A stretch of DNA of 64,000 nucleotides, taken from positions 8,616,434 through 8,680,433 of the forward strand of contig BROE01000020.1 of NCBI GenBank assembly GCA_036571765.1. The letters run 5' to 3'. A program made the translations under genes and the position numbers. The notes below the pieces were generated by a model. That model did not search any database. It saw only the letters and a program-made list of their open reading frames with translations, and was not told the DNA's origin. This document shows, in pieces, positions 61,395 through 64,000 of the stretch; position 1 is the stretch's first letter, and every line of letters begins with the position of its first letter. Source of the stretch: Plecoglossus altivelis (lineage: Eukaryota > Chordata > Actinopteri > Osmeriformes > Plecoglossidae).

Positions 61395-64000
61395 CTGTCA
61401 CAAAGGCAGAATTACAATGTTCGGTGCAATCTGAGTTAGTAGGTGACCTCTAGGTTTTAGCATTTCCTGAATTAAATCCAGTATTTTAGACTCCTTGTGT
61501 TGAGCTCCTGAATCAAATCAAGTATTTTCCAGTCCTTATGTTGAGCTACTCACATAATGTGGCATGACGCCAAGTCGTAAATTGACCAAGTAACACAGGT
61601 TGTTACAATCTACAGGACATATTCAATGTAAACAGATACTGCAAACTAGAAAGTATCTGTCGTCAAAAGTTTAATTGACGTTGCCTAAACTTGACTCATT
61701 ACAGTACTGGAGTAGCCTACTGTACCGTAATCGCGTTGGTTCCTATCTGATGTGGCAAAGTTACAGAATGAAGTTCGAGCGAACTTTTTACTAGTCTACA
61801 GACCTGCTATAAACAAAAGTTTTACTTGATGCTCTAAATTCTGAAATACCTTTAGAAGGTGCTATTAGTTTTCAAACATCAAACTTGTAGCGTTGAGTTG
61901 ACTTTCCATGAACCTGACGCCGTTTCTTTCTCAGGTGAAATCTCGGTTTCTATGTAACGTTAGACTAGTTAGTATAGCAAAAGTTGAGGACGCGGCAACG
62001 GTTGTCAAGGACTTTATCCTGTCAAACAGCTGAACGTGGGGTGCCAAAGCACGTGACCTAATGCACTACAGGAATCAAGTAGCAAGAAGAAAGATCGGCT
62101 GCTTTGGCGCCTATAGGCTCACTGTCATTTAAGATGTAATTGGTCACTACTAAATAAACTGCTCTATATACAGACAATGACGAATCCTGCAAGCTGAACT
62201 GCATCCAAATGGATGTCAATAATTTCTTTAAAGCTCATTCCAATGATCATGAGGGTAATCATAATGGTGATGATGATGAGATAATACACTGGAATGGACA
62301 GTCTTGTAAATGAGTGAACCTGTCTCACCAAGGCCAGCCTGAATGTATTAGTCAGGGGAGAAGTCTCACTGACCCGTGCTATCCCCACACCCCTGGGTCA
62401 CAAGGCCTCTATAGCCTACCACTCGTTTCCCATGGCAGACCACATAATCCATACTCTGGCCCGACCCCCATAGTATGGATCTAGTAGACCTGTCTAAGAT
62501 TTACCAAGCATAAACAATTTGTTTTCCATGTTTGAACTTGTTACTCTGGATTGAATGGCACACTGCAGAGTGAACTGGAGACAGAGAACACAGGATGTAG
62601 TGATGCGATGAGTCAGACAGTGGCATGATAAGACACTTTACTTTTGATCATTACTGAGAAGAGATAAGCATGACAGAAGCAAATCAAATATAAATGAAGG
62701 GGAAATGTGCTGTCTACTGTGTTCTTCTTCTTCCTTCATTTTGTCAGCTTCAGTTGAAAGTAAATGACAGTTCATCCAAGGCTCCTCTGGCTTGGTTCTG
62801 GTTGGCTAACCATGTTAACCATTAGTGGTTAGAGAGAATGAGCTCACTCACTGGTCCCACTTTTCTATTGGTTGATCCTACCAACAATTAGCTAACATCT
62901 AAGAATGACATTATCATATCAGAGCGCCAAGCCATTCACAGCCCTCCTTGGTCTACGTAGCTTCATTAATTATTTGCAGTTGCATATTCAAGCGATGAGA
63001 TCAGGCAAAGAAGCTGGTTAGAAAGAACCAAAGAAAATCATATAAGCCCCACAGTCTCTGATGAGGTGTCGGCCCTGCGAACATGGATGGGAGCCAGGGT
63101 TTGGCGGGCAATCATGGTTGTGGCTGAAGCTAGAATCTACCACTGAGCTTAGGTTTATCAAACATATCTGCGTTTGGAAGTTCTCTGTGGTGGAGCTGAT
63201 TAGAATCTAACAAGTTTGTCATTGCTTTGATCCACCCTGAACCCCTTGTTCTATGGCCCTTCTTGTCTCTCTTGGTCCAGTGGCAGCTGTATCCTCATAT
63301 TAACCAGCTGGAACACCATCAACTACAAAACGACCACAATACTCCCCCCCCTCACACACACACCACACTTCCTTCATCCCTCTATTTTCTCTCTCACCCA
63401 GGCTCCTTGGCTTCCACCCCAACCTCCCTACTTCAACCCCCTACCCACCCTCCTATTCTTACAGGGTCTGGGGTGTTATGGGGGTCACGCCAGCAAATGT
63501 GACTCCATCTTTACAGTAATGAGAGAAGCATGTGCTACTAACTTTAGGGCCAGATGTCGATCAAACACTGTCCAACTCCCACCCACTCCCATCCTGTCCA
63601 CCACTACCAAACCCCTCTCAGAGCCACGGAAGCCAAACCAAGCTACTTCCCTAACAACATACATTCCACCCACAACTGTATTTGGAGCAGGATGTAAACT
63701 ACAGGTATTGAGCATGTCTCTATGTTTTACATTAACGTTGAAGAAAGGGGAGTTCATATATATATTTCCTTTAGAAGGTAAGACGGTAATCACAGCACAT
63801 CTGCACAAACTTGAATGTGTTCGCCTCCCATAAATGTTTACTGCCAATTGTCAAGTGCTTTACTCTTTTAAGAGAGTTCCAAAAACACCTCGGTACTGCT
63901 GGAGCATCATGCATGCCAGTTAAAGGGTGAAATGGACACCCAGTTAGGGCAGAAAATGGTACATTAACACTGCAATGTTTGCGGATGTACATTTTTGTAG
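61395..64000. other. DNAH1 upstream flank, no gene supported
   Basis: This includes the DNAH1 promoter and probably a noncoding first exon. I saw no coding exon with splice context and no RNA gene or tandem array. A stretch near 63341-63450 is C-rich. Confidence 0.5.

Noticed and set aside
61985..62010. Possible RFX X-box for DNAH1 (GGCAACGGTTGTC)
   Set aside because: The half-sites are everted compared with the X-box order, and the spacing does not fit. Only a half-site resemblance remains.
62164..62388. Open frame with a strongly hydrophobic, isoleucine-rich segment, a candidate small membrane protein
   Set aside because: The first codon is GTG and an in-frame stop lies just upstream with no ATG before the hydrophobic part. 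The hydrophobicity comes from an ATC/ATG-rich low-complexity stretch. No family match was recognised.

Overview
This is vertebrate nuclear DNA, most likely from a teleost fish with a compact genome. Six spliced protein genes with GT-AG introns, AATAAA signals, many CA microsatellites and teleost-type interspersed repeat tails are visible. No prokaryotic, organellar or viral gene was seen. I rebuilt the exons by joining splice sites in phase and comparing the products with remembered family sequences. Five of the six reconstructed reading frames close exactly. The sixth, DNAH1, is off by one base.

Layout, left to right: NUCKS1-like chromatin protein (minus, coding 1658-5258); TADA3, a SAGA/ATAC histone acetyltransferase adaptor (minus, 8502-10715); ARPC4, an Arp2/3 complex subunit (plus, 11877-13493), head to head with TADA3; PFKFB4, the bifunctional fructose-2,6-bisphosphate enzyme (minus, 15196-24227 including candidate alternative ends); MAPKAPK3, a p38-activated kinase (minus, 26716-34848); and DNAH1, an axonemal inner-arm dynein heavy chain with 77 coding exons (minus, 35898-61379). 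The last 2.6 kb holds no gene I can support. The genes are neighbours and do not form a pathway. In human, TADA3-ARPC4 lie on 3p25 and PFKFB4, MAPKAPK3 and DNAH1 on 3p21, while NUCKS1 lies on 1q32 beside PFKFB2 and MAPKAPK2. The window therefore looks like a 3p-type paralogon that kept a NUCKS-family member.

I found no unknown gene system. The points worth a second look concern gene architecture. PFKFB4 has two 60-nt terminal coding exons that look duplicated, and a TATA-driven candidate second first exon whose splice phase fits. MAPKAPK3 has a 5' splice site copied three times by a 37-bp tandem repeat. DNAH1 carries an 11-G homopolymer that shifts the frame, three GC-AG introns, many (TG)n tracts in front of splice acceptors, an intron filled by an 11-bp minisatellite, and a possible in-frame 18-nt microexon. 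All exon borders were read by eye, with no transcript data.
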